Origin: Sphingomonadaceae bacterium
GTDB taxonomy: Bacteria > Pseudomonadota > Alphaproteobacteria > Sphingomonadales > Sphingomonadaceae
Reading direction: 5' to 3'
Assembly (NCBI GenBank): GCA_947451875.1
Contig: CANGBE010000071.1
Span: 1 to 7,263 of the forward strand
DNA length: 7,263 nt
Below, piece by piece: positions 1-5,292 of the stretch; positions within the stretch are counted from its first letter, which is position 1, and each line of letters begins with the position of its first letter. Both the position numbers and the translations under genes were made by a program. The notes below the pieces were generated by a model that worked only from the letters and a program-made list of their open reading frames with translations, had not been told where the DNA came from and made no database searches.

Positions 1-63
1 CCGGCTTTTACTGCAGCGCAGCTTGCCGCCGAGATGCGGAACGCCTACGCGGCCTGCCTGTGA
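1..63 (+). CDS. 3' end of an unrecognised upstream gene (partial)
   Basis: Frame 1 is open from the window edge to a TGA at 61-63 and encodes 20 residues ending in AAEMRNAYAACL. The tail is alanine-rich and looks helical, but it is too short to assign a family. The reason to call it real is its junction with the next gene: its TGA overlaps that gene's GTG start in a GTGA arrangement, which is typical of translationally coupled genes. The product is unknown. Frame 1 being open over only 20 codons is weak evidence by itself. Confidence 0.5.
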   Translation, partial: PAFTAAQLAAEMRNAYAACL

Positions 64-1337
64 CCGAACCTGAAAACATTATCGCCGAGCCCATCATCCG
101 GATCGCCGCCAAAGGTGACGGTGTAACCGCGTCTGGCCGCTTCGCCTGGGGCGTGGCGCCGGGGGATATGCTGCTGGCTGATGGCACAGTTGAGCCGGGG
201 CCACACCATATCGCGCCGGTCTGTCGCCACTTCGGCCAGTGCGGCGGTTGCCAGTTGCAGCAGCTTGACGAGCAAACGCTGACAGACTTTGTCGAAGCGC
301 GGGTGACCAATGCTTCGGCCAGCCAAGAGCTTGGCACCGATTACATCGCGCCACCGCATCTCTCGCCCCCCGGCACCCGCCGCCGGGCATCGCTGAGGGC
401 GGAAAGTTCAGCAGGGCGGGTGGTCATCGGCTACAGAGAGGCGAAATCGCACCGGTTGGTTGAGCTGAGTGAATGCCCGGTGCTGCTGCCCGAATTTGTC
501 GCGCTGCTTGGGCCTTTGCGCAAATTGCTGATCCGGCTCGGCCAGTCAGCCTCTGCACCAAAGAGGGGCAAGAAGGCACCGCCAGGCAAGCACAACCACA
601 GCCGGATGGCCGCCGACGTTGATCTTGCAATGACCGAGCAGGGTGTTGACCTGTTCATCAAGGGCGTGACCACCGAAGGGCTGGATGCCGTGCATCTGAT
701 GCTAGATTTCGCCACCGAGCATCACCTCGCGCGGCTGGTGCTCGATCAGGGCTATGGCGCGGAAGCGGTGTGGGAGCCTGAGCCGGTAACCGTGCGGCTG
801 GGCGGCATCTCGGTGCCGTTCCCGCCGGGATCGTTCCTGCAGGCGACGCTGGATGGCGAGCAGGCGCTGGTCGCGGCAACCACCGAGTGGTTGGCAGGTT
901 GCGTAAACGTGGCAGACCTGTTTTCCGGGCTTGGCACCTTTGCTTTCGCGCTGGCCGGGCAGGGTAGCCGGGTGCTCGCTGCCGAGGCGGCGCGCGATGC
1001 CCATCAGGCCTGCAAGTCTGCGGCGGGGATGGCGGGACTCCAGATTTTCCCGGCGCATCGCGATCTGTTCCGCAATCCCTTGCTGGCAGACGAGCTCAAC
1101 AAGTTCGATGCCGTCGTCCTTGATCCGCCGCGCGCCGGTGCGCGCGATCAGATCGAACGGTTGGCGGATAGTACCGTGGGCCGCATCGTCTATATCAGCT
1201 GCAACCCTTCCAGCTGGGCGCGGGATGCGGCTCTGCTGGTCGATGCCGGATACCATGTGCAAGAAGTGCGACCGGTTGGCCAGTTCCGTTGGTCAACCCA
1301 TGTGGAACTGGCCAGCCTGTTCGTTCGTCAGCCGTGA
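60..1337 (+). CDS. class I SAM-dependent RNA uracil-C5 methyltransferase (TrmA/RlmD family)
   Basis: This 425-residue protein should transfer a methyl group from SAM to C5 of a uridine in RNA, probably 23S rRNA (the RlmD/RumA type), in the cytoplasm. The N-terminus (about 1-50) resembles a short TRAM RNA-binding domain. Cysteines C55, C61 and C64 in CRHFGQCGGC, with C139 in ELSECP, form the four-cysteine set expected for the [4Fe-4S] cluster of RumA-type enzymes. The SAM-binding motif is DLFSGLGTF (286-294), followed by DPPRAG (355-360). SCNP (380-383) carries the expected nucleophile C381, and HVE near 416 supplies the expected general base. A basic, proline-rich stretch at about 165-184 is probably a loop. 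The GTG start gives a good TRAM start and overlaps the previous stop; I see no strong Shine-Dalgarno sequence, so translation is probably coupled. The target nucleotide (U1939-like, U747-like or tRNA) cannot be decided from sequence, so no symbol is given. Confidence 0.93.
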   Translation: MTEPENIIAEPIIRIAAKGDGVTASGRFAWGVAPGDMLLADGTVEPGPHHIAPVCRHFGQCGGCQLQQLDEQTLTDFVEARVTNASASQELGTDYIAPPHLSPPGTRRRASLRAESSAGRVVIGYREAKSHRLVELSECPVLLPEFVALLGPLRKLLIRLGQSASAPKRGKKAPPGKHNHSRMAADVDLAMTEQGVDLFIKGVTTEGLDAVHLMLDFATEHHLARLVLDQGYGAEAVWEPEPVTVRLGGISVPFPPGSFLQATLDGEQALVAATTEWLAGCVNVADLFSGLGTFAFALAGQGSRVLAAEAARDAHQACKSAAGMAGLQIFPAHRDLFRNPLLADELNKFDAVVLDPPRAGARDQIERLADSTVGRIVYISCNPSSWARDAALLVDAGYHVQEVRPVGQFRWSTHVELASLFVRQP

Positions 1338-1768
1338 AACACGCCGATCAGCGCGTGCAGCACCAGCGCCATCAGGCACAGCGTTGACAGCGCGAAAATG
1401 CTAAAGCGCACCATCACCTTGTTGCTCGTCGCCTGCACCAGCGAATGGGCAATGCGCAGTGCGACATAGGCCCAGCCGAGCGTGGCGTTAAAGCCGTCAC
1501 CCATGCCGATCAGAGCGAGCAGCAGAGCTACCGCATAAAACACCGTAGGTGCCTCGTGCAGGTGGTTGTAGTTGTGAGCTTTCCACTGAATATGCTCGGG
1601 CAGAACGCCGTCCAGATCCTTGCCGGTGCCGCCAGCCTTCGCGGCGAGATCAATCTTGGCCTTCTGCATTGCCGGAATGCGGGTGGCGTAGAGCCAGACC
1701 CACATCACCATGGTCCAGCCGGCCAGCACGGCGACGGGTTTTAGAATTTCCATACCAACCAGAGTCAT
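1328..1768 (-). CDS. MAPEG family membrane protein, distal copy of a tandem pair
   Basis: This 146-residue integral membrane protein has four hydrophobic segments at roughly 8-28, 74-90, 94-112 and 120-143, the size and topology of the MAPEG family (membrane-associated proteins in eicosanoid and glutathione metabolism). A hydrophilic loop after the first segment leads into HNYNHLHEAPTVFY (65-78). Its Asn and Glu correspond to the conserved polar N..E pattern that binds glutathione in eukaryotic MAPEG enzymes. Bacterial members are mostly uncharacterised; glutathione transferase or peroxidase activity is possible but unproven. The start at 1768 is supported by a GGAGG-type Shine-Dalgarno sequence with 7 nt spacing, which overlaps the stop region of the paralogue 12 nt upstream. 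The two were therefore probably cotranscribed. The 3' end overlaps the convergent RNA methyltransferase gene by 10 bp. Confidence 0.9.
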   Translation of the reverse strand: MTLVGMEILKPVAVLAGWTMVMWVWLYATRIPAMQKAKIDLAAKAGGTGKDLDGVLPEHIQWKAHNYNHLHEAPTVFYAVALLLALIGMGDGFNATLGWAYVALRIAHSLVQATSNKVMVRFSIFALSTLCLMALVLHALIGVFHG

Positions 1769-1780
1769 GTTTCCCCCTCC

Positions 1781-2215
1781 TCAGACTGCGAACAGCGTCA
1801 GCATCGCCGCCCGGCAGGCTAACACCACCAGTATCACCGATGAAACAAAGAACAGCGCGATCCGCTGCGGCAGGCGATTGAACATGGCCTGCCAGATCGA
1901 ATGCACGATGCGCAAGGCAACATAGGACCATGCCAGCAAGACATCGCTCGCCGATGCGCCCATCATGGCGATAATCACCACAGCCGGATAGAAGATCGTC
2001 GGCTGTTCGAGCAGGTGGGTGTAGTTGTGGCTCTTCCACATCACCTTGTCAGGCAGCACGCCATCAAGCGAAGCGCCGCGCGATCCGGGCTTTGACTTGG
2101 TAAGATCAATCCCCGCTTTGCCCGTCGCGGCGAAACGGGTGACTGTCATCCACAGCATGACAATCATTGTCCAAACAATCAGCACTGCTGCCGGTGCCAG
2201 CATCTTGGCTTCCAT
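1781..2215 (-). CDS. MAPEG family membrane protein, proximal copy of a tandem pair
   Basis: This is a paralogue of the gene immediately downstream, 144 residues from the start chosen here. It has the same four-segment membrane topology and matching blocks: WTM in the first helix, LDGVLP in the loop, then WKSHNYTHLLEQPTIFY, then YVALRIVHS in the third helix. The polar Asn and Glu of the MAPEG-type motif are kept (HNYTHLLE). An upstream ATG at 2221 is in frame, but the purine-rich AAGGGGGA abuts it with almost no spacing. The ATG at 2215 lies 6 nt from that sequence and is preferred; using 2221 would add only Met-Val. The catalytic activity is unknown. It could act as a homo- or heterotrimer with its neighbour, since MAPEG proteins are trimeric, but that is inference. 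Confidence 0.88.
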   Translation of the reverse strand: MEAKMLAPAAVLIVWTMIVMLWMTVTRFAATGKAGIDLTKSKPGSRGASLDGVLPDKVMWKSHNYTHLLEQPTIFYPAVVIIAMMGASASDVLLAWSYVALRIVHSIWQAMFNRLPQRIALFFVSSVILVVLACRAAMLTLFAV

Positions 2216-2221
2216 AACCAT

Positions 2222-2229
2222 TCCCCCTT
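2222..2229 (-). promoter_or_regulatory. Shine-Dalgarno sequence deciding the MAPEG start
   Basis: Read on the minus strand this is AAGGGGGA. It directly touches the ATG at 2221 but is 6 nt from the ATG at 2215, a normal distance, so the second ATG is the more likely start. Confidence 0.5.
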
Positions 2230-2280
2230 GTTTTTCGTGGAGAGAGACTGCTGCGGCGGGATTAGATTGTCAAATGCAAC

Positions 2281-3258
2281 TTAATCGCTGCCCGCCAGCA
2301 CCAGTGCGAAACTAGCCGGATCGGTATTGCCGCCCGAAAGCATGATTACCGTGCGGCCATCCAGCTTCACCTTGCCCGCCAGTGCCGCCGCCAGCGCTGC
2401 TGCGCCGCCGGGTTCAACCACCAGACGCAGTTCGCTAAAAGCAAAGCGCTGCGCTGCGCGGACTTCTGCCGGAGTGACCATCAGGCCAAAGGGCACGCGG
2501 TCTTTGAGGACAGCGAAGTTGATTGGCCGGGTGGCGGGGGTTTGCAGGGCATCGCAAGCCGTGGGCGGGGCCTCTTTACTCACCTGCACGATTTCACCCG
2601 CAGCAAGGCTGAGCCGCACATCGTCCCAGCCTTCGGGCTCAACCGGCACGATTTCGGCATGGGGCAGGGCGAGTGCGAGGCCTGCCGTCAGCCCGCCGCC
2701 ACCACAGGGCGCAACCACACGGGTCGGCGCACCGAGCCCTCGTGCGGCCATCTGCCTTGCTGTTTCCAGTCCAGCAGTGCCTTGCCCTTCGATCACCCAC
2801 GGATCAGCAAAGGCATGGACCAGTGTTGCGCCCCGCTCTGCGCAGAGCTTTGCCGCCACGGCATCGCGATCCTCGCCACCGGGGCGGTCATAGAGCACAA
2901 CCTCGGCTCCAAGTGCGCGGGTGTTGGCAAGCTTCACGGCGGGGGCATCAACCGGCATGACAATCGCCGCCGTGATCCCCAGTCGTCGCGCTGCCCAAGC
3001 TACGCCTTGTGCGTGGTTGCCGCTGGAAACCCCCACCACACCGCGCGCCCGTTCTGCCTCCGAAAGGTCAGACAGGCGGTGCCATGCCCCCCTGATCTTG
3101 AACGCGCCGATCGGCTGCAGACACTCGGCCTTGCACCACACAGTGGCATTGCCGATGCGTGCTTCTAACAGTGGTGTTTCGGGCAGAAATTCGGCCAGCT
3201 TCGCCGCGGCACGGTGGATGCCTTCGGCGTTCGGTGTGCGTTGAGATTCGAATGTCAT
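2281..3258 (-). CDS. fold-type II PLP enzyme: threonine/serine dehydratase or serine racemase-like
   Basis: This 325-residue enzyme belongs to the serine/threonine dehydratase family and probably acts in the cytosol on a beta-hydroxy amino acid, either deaminating it to a 2-oxo acid or racemising it. The PLP lysine is K54 in QPIGAFKIRGA. SSGNHAQG (78-85) is the substrate carboxylate loop, CGGGGL (G186-G189) holds the PLP phosphate, and LSGGN (S308-N311) contacts the pyridine nitrogen. There is no C-terminal ACT-like regulatory domain, so it is not a standard biosynthetic IlvA; the length fits catabolic TdcB-like, serine racemase or 3-hydroxyaspartate ammonia-lyase enzymes. The residue before GNH is Ser79 rather than the Ala usual in IlvA/TdcB, which points toward the serine racemase/hydroxyaspartate group. 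The ATG at 3258 lacks a clear Shine-Dalgarno sequence and lies 27 nt after btaB on the same strand, so shared transcription is likely. Its link to lipid synthesis is unknown. Confidence 0.9.
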   Translation of the reverse strand: MTFESQRTPNAEGIHRAAAKLAEFLPETPLLEARIGNATVWCKAECLQPIGAFKIRGAWHRLSDLSEAERARGVVGVSSGNHAQGVAWAARRLGITAAIVMPVDAPAVKLANTRALGAEVVLYDRPGGEDRDAVAAKLCAERGATLVHAFADPWVIEGQGTAGLETARQMAARGLGAPTRVVAPCGGGGLTAGLALALPHAEIVPVEPEGWDDVRLSLAAGEIVQVSKEAPPTACDALQTPATRPINFAVLKDRVPFGLMVTPAEVRAAQRFAFSELRLVVEPGGAAALAAALAGKVKLDGRTVIMLSGGNTDPASFALVLAGSD

Positions 3259-3285
3259 GCCACGGTTATAGCCACGGCACTGCGA

Positions 3286-3930
3286 TTAATGCCAGCCGAT
3301 GGTTATCAGGTGGAAATAGCCGAACATACCGCGCCGTGTCCGTCCGCGCATCCGGTTACGCGTGGCGAGGCCCAGACAGGCCTCACCCAGCAGCGGACGC
3401 GGGGTAACGTGGAACAGTTCGAGCCAGCGCTGCAGCAAGGCTCGGCTCCAGCGGGGCATCCCTTCCATATCGCCAAAATCGACAATGTGCAGCGTACCGC
3501 CAGGAGCCAGAACTTCCAGCGCCTGCTTCACTGTCGCCCGCCAATCCGGGATCATCGACAGCGAATAGGACAGGATCACCCGGTCAAATTTCGCCCGCCC
3601 GAACAGCGCTTCGGCATCAAATTTGGTCGCATCGCCGCGGGCGAGCGAGGCGCGATTGCCCAATCTGGCGCTTGCCGATTTGAGCATCTCGCTCGATATA
3701 TCGAGGCCATAGAGCTCGCTCGTCGGCCAGCGCCCTGCCACCTTATGCAGGTTGCGCCCGGTGCCGCAGGCGATCTCCAGCACAGAGCCGCCCTTAGGCA
3801 GGTTCAACTCGCCGATCAGCCGGTCACGCCCGAACAGGTAATACTTTCGGGTGAAGTCATAGATATGCCGCTGGCCGCGATAGATGCCATCCATCAGCCG
3901 CGCATGTTCCGCAGTATTCCCGACGCTCAT
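3286..3930 (-). CDS. btaB: BtaB: SAM-dependent N-methyltransferase of betaine-lipid synthesis
   Basis: This 214-residue class I methyltransferase should add three methyl groups to the amino nitrogen of diacylglycerylhomoserine, giving the betaine lipid DGTS at the cytoplasmic membrane. SAM motif I is VLEIACGTGRNL (50-61), an acidic residue follows in YGLDIS (74-79), and RGDATKFD is near 98-105. The N-terminal stretch YDFTRKYYLFGRDRLIGEL (24-42) is what I recall as characteristic of BtaB proteins. No signal peptide or membrane helix is evident. Its ATG overlaps the btaA stop as ATGA and has no obvious Shine-Dalgarno sequence, so translation is probably coupled to btaA. The pairing with a BtaA homologue is the strongest functional argument, since the methyltransferase fold alone would not give the substrate. 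In Rhodobacter sphaeroides btaAB form the same two-gene order, and eukaryotic algae carry a fused version. Confidence 0.88.
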   Translation of the reverse strand: MSVGNTAEHARLMDGIYRGQRHIYDFTRKYYLFGRDRLIGELNLPKGGSVLEIACGTGRNLHKVAGRWPTSELYGLDISSEMLKSASARLGNRASLARGDATKFDAEALFGRAKFDRVILSYSLSMIPDWRATVKQALEVLAPGGTLHIVDFGDMEGMPRWSRALLQRWLELFHVTPRPLLGEACLGLATRNRMRGRTRRGMFGYFHLITIGWH

Positions 3931-5144
3931 GCGCGCAAGCAGTACAGATGGACGCCGCCATAGATCGACGAACGGTCATTGCGGGTGTGCTCCAGCGATT
4001 CCTCCGCGCGGTAATCCCAGCGATCAAGGATCTCAGGCGGAACTCGGCCGGGGAGCAAGGTCGGCTCGGCAGCGGTGCGGAACAGTACGCGGGCCCCCGG
4101 ACGCGCGGTGCGGGTGATTTGCGCCCACAACTCGGTAAGCTGCTCGTCATCCATCCAGTCCTGCGCATCGAGCAGGATGTAGCGGTCCAGACTCGCACTG
4201 GGCTGGGCCGAGAGCCACTCGGTCATATTGGCATGGCGCCAGTCGATCCGCTCAATCCGGGTGCGCACTGCGTGATAGTGCTGCTCCTGCAGATAGGGCG
4301 GCAGCGGGCAATCGGGCGAGCGGCCATAGCCGCGGGTGAAGGCCTGCCAGGCGAAGTAATTGTTGCCGACCGGAAAGTCACAGGCGAGCTTTTCCAGCCG
4401 CTGGCGCAGCACTGTGGCCATCTTGTCGTCGCCAGCCAGCGCGTCAAACTGCGCGGGCGGAATACCCAGCCCGAACAGTGTCGCCGGTTGATCGGTTAGC
4501 CAGCGGACGAATCGGCGCTTGAAGATCGGGGCAAATTTCGCCTCGAATATCGCCCGCTGTTCGTCGACCGTGCGGGCGCTGACCAGCTCGGACAGATCAA
4601 TGCGATAAAGCTTGGCCAGCAGGTGTGCCGCGCCGATGAAGCCGCCGAGCCGCCCGCGCTTGTAAATGCCGCTCGAGAAACCGGCGATCCGGCGGCGCAG
4701 GGTCAGGTCGCGGCCTTCCCAATAGCGGCGGCTGGTCTCGTCCAGGTGCGGTGCGACATAACGGTTATAGGCCGTCACGTTTTCACGGCGATCCGCCTCG
4801 GCAAAGAAGCGACGGAACTGGGCATAGTCCGGCAGGAACTGAGCCGAGGTTACCTTCAACCGGCCCAGCGCAATATGTGCGGTGTTGAGATCAACCGCAG
4901 TGATCTTGGCTGGATCAGCGATGAGGTATGACAGCACATTGCAGCCGCCGCTGGCGATGGTCACCACGCGGCTATCTGGCTGAATTTGGAGTGCCTCCAT
5001 ATCGACTTCGGGGTCTTCCCAGATCTGCGCATAGACCAGCCCTTTGAAGGCCATTGCGAAGGCCTTGTCGAGCAAACGGCTGCCCAACCGAGCTTCTTTG
5101 CGAACCACCGCATTTTCGATAACCGCGCTTGCTGTCCGTGCCAT
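3927..5144 (-). CDS. btaA: BtaA: SAM:diacylglycerol 3-amino-3-carboxypropyltransferase (DUF3419)
   Basis: This 405-residue protein of the DUF3419/BtaA family should move the 3-amino-3-carboxypropyl group of SAM to the free hydroxyl of diacylglycerol. The products are diacylglycerylhomoserine and methylthioadenosine, and this is the committed step of betaine-lipid synthesis. Family signatures are YAQIWEDPEVDMEAL (38-52), the SAM-pocket stretch TIASGGCN (62-69), AVDLN (83-87) and the C-terminal DRSSIYGGVHLY (390-401). Length is normal for the family, and no signal peptide or clear membrane span is visible, which fits a soluble enzyme acting at the inner face of the membrane. The ATG at 5144 has GGAG 6 nt upstream (5151-5154). 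It is the first gene of a five-gene minus-strand run and overlaps btaB by 4 nt. Betaine lipids replace phospholipids under phosphate limitation in related bacteria. The upstream region has weak PhoB-like spacing, described separately. Confidence 0.92.
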   Translation of the reverse strand: MARTASAVIENAVVRKEARLGSRLLDKAFAMAFKGLVYAQIWEDPEVDMEALQIQPDSRVVTIASGGCNVLSYLIADPAKITAVDLNTAHIALGRLKVTSAQFLPDYAQFRRFFAEADRRENVTAYNRYVAPHLDETSRRYWEGRDLTLRRRIAGFSSGIYKRGRLGGFIGAAHLLAKLYRIDLSELVSARTVDEQRAIFEAKFAPIFKRRFVRWLTDQPATLFGLGIPPAQFDALAGDDKMATVLRQRLEKLACDFPVGNNYFAWQAFTRGYGRSPDCPLPPYLQEQHYHAVRTRIERIDWRHANMTEWLSAQPSASLDRYILLDAQDWMDDEQLTELWAQITRTARPGARVLFRTAAEPTLLPGRVPPEILDRWDYRAEESLEHTRNDRSSIYGGVHLYCLRA

Positions 5145-5171
5145 TCATAGCTCCCGAGCTGATCGAGCGCG

Positions 5172-5200
5172 ATTATCGGCGGTGCATTTCGCTGGCGTGA
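5172..5200 (-). promoter_or_regulatory. candidate btaA promoter
   Basis: On the minus strand GATAAT (5172-5177) is a good -10 match and would put the transcript start near 5164, giving a leader of about 20 nt that includes the btaA Shine-Dalgarno sequence. The -35 position (TCACGC, 5195-5200, 17 bp spacing) is poor. This is expected of an activator-dependent promoter but also of a chance match. Confidence 0.35.
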
Positions 5201-5225
5201 CGATCCCGTGAACCTTGTGTGACTA
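5197..5225 (-). promoter_or_regulatory. three 7-mers phased at 11 bp, weakly Pho-box-like
   Basis: Reading the minus strand toward btaA, the 7-mers TAGTCAC (5219-5225), GGTTCAC (5208-5214) and TCGTCAC (5197-5203) recur at exactly 11 bp, separated by 4-nt spacers ACAA and GGGA. PhoB boxes are direct 7-mers of the type CTGTCAT/C with the same 11-bp period. By eye the three units match 5, 4 and 5 of 7 positions (counting C as allowed at the last), so the resemblance is partial. The array lies just upstream of the candidate -10, about one helical turn further than in classical Pho promoters. Confidence 0.3.
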
Positions 5226-5249
5226 TCCACAACGGTTGTTCTGTCACAC
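5217..5249. repeat. nested inverted repeats, candidate operator
   Basis: GTGTGAC (5217-5223) and GTCACAC (5243-5249) are perfect 7-bp inverted arms. Inside them sits a second dyad, ACAAC-G-GTTGT (5229-5239), whose centre is one base from the centre of the outer dyad. The element lies between the divergent btaA and polyamine genes and covers the -35 position proposed for the latter. No T-run follows, so a terminator is unlikely. The regulator is unknown. Confidence 0.4.
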
Positions 5250-5263
5250 CAGCGGTCTATATG
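5236..5263 (+). promoter_or_regulatory. candidate promoter of the polyamine gene pair
   Basis: TTGTTC (5236-5241) and TATATG (5258-5263) are separated by 16 bp and would give a start near 5270, about 23 nt before the GTG start at 5293. Both hexamers are moderate matches to the sigma-70 consensus, and the -35 hexamer falls inside the nested inverted repeat. Confidence 0.35.
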
Positions 5264-5280
5264 GGCGCGCTACGCCCTTT

Positions 5281-5286
5281 GAGGAG
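5281..5286 (+). promoter_or_regulatory. Shine-Dalgarno sequence fixing a GTG start at 5293
   Basis: GAGGAG stands 6 nt before the GTG at 5293. From that GTG the protein begins MSKVLVIGAGG, exactly where a Rossmann-fold dehydrogenase should begin. The longer in-frame ATG at 5215 has no comparable site and would add 26 residues encoded by promoter-like DNA. Confidence 0.8.
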
Positions 5287-5292
5287 ACTGGT

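Noticed and set aside
702..1262. Long minus-strand open frame opposite the RNA methyltransferase (186 codons), and similar long frames opposite the other genes.
   Set aside because: These are shadows produced by GC-rich codon bias; their translations are rich in Arg, Pro and His, show no family motifs, and lie opposite genes with clear catalytic motifs.
1340..1357. Hairpin CACGC/GCGTG as a terminator for the RNA methyltransferase gene.
   Set aside because: The stem is only 5 bp with an 8-nt loop, there is no T-run, and it lies wholly inside the MAPEG coding sequence.
2246..2274. Perfect minus-strand TTGACA (2269-2274) as a promoter for the MAPEG pair.
   Set aside because: No acceptable -10 hexamer is found at 16-18 bp spacing (AGCAGT, GCAGTC, CAGTCT), so an internal promoter is possible but unsupported.
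2281..3258. The PLP enzyme as a betaine-lipid headgroup-degrading enzyme.
   Set aside because: The family acts on beta-hydroxy amino acids, while the DGTS headgroup is a homoserine ether with a gamma oxygen; position alone is not enough to assign this role.
5241..5247. CTGTCAC on the plus strand as a Pho-box half upstream of the polyamine genes.
   Set aside because: The 7-mers 11 bp to either side (5230 and 5252) do not resemble the consensus, so it stands alone; it is better explained as part of the dyad arm.
5215..5292. Longer start (ATG at 5215) for the dehydrogenase gene.
   Set aside because: It would code through the candidate promoter and dyad, has no good Shine-Dalgarno sequence, and adds 26 residues before a normal Rossmann-fold N-terminus; the GTG at 5293 has GAGGAG at ideal spacing.
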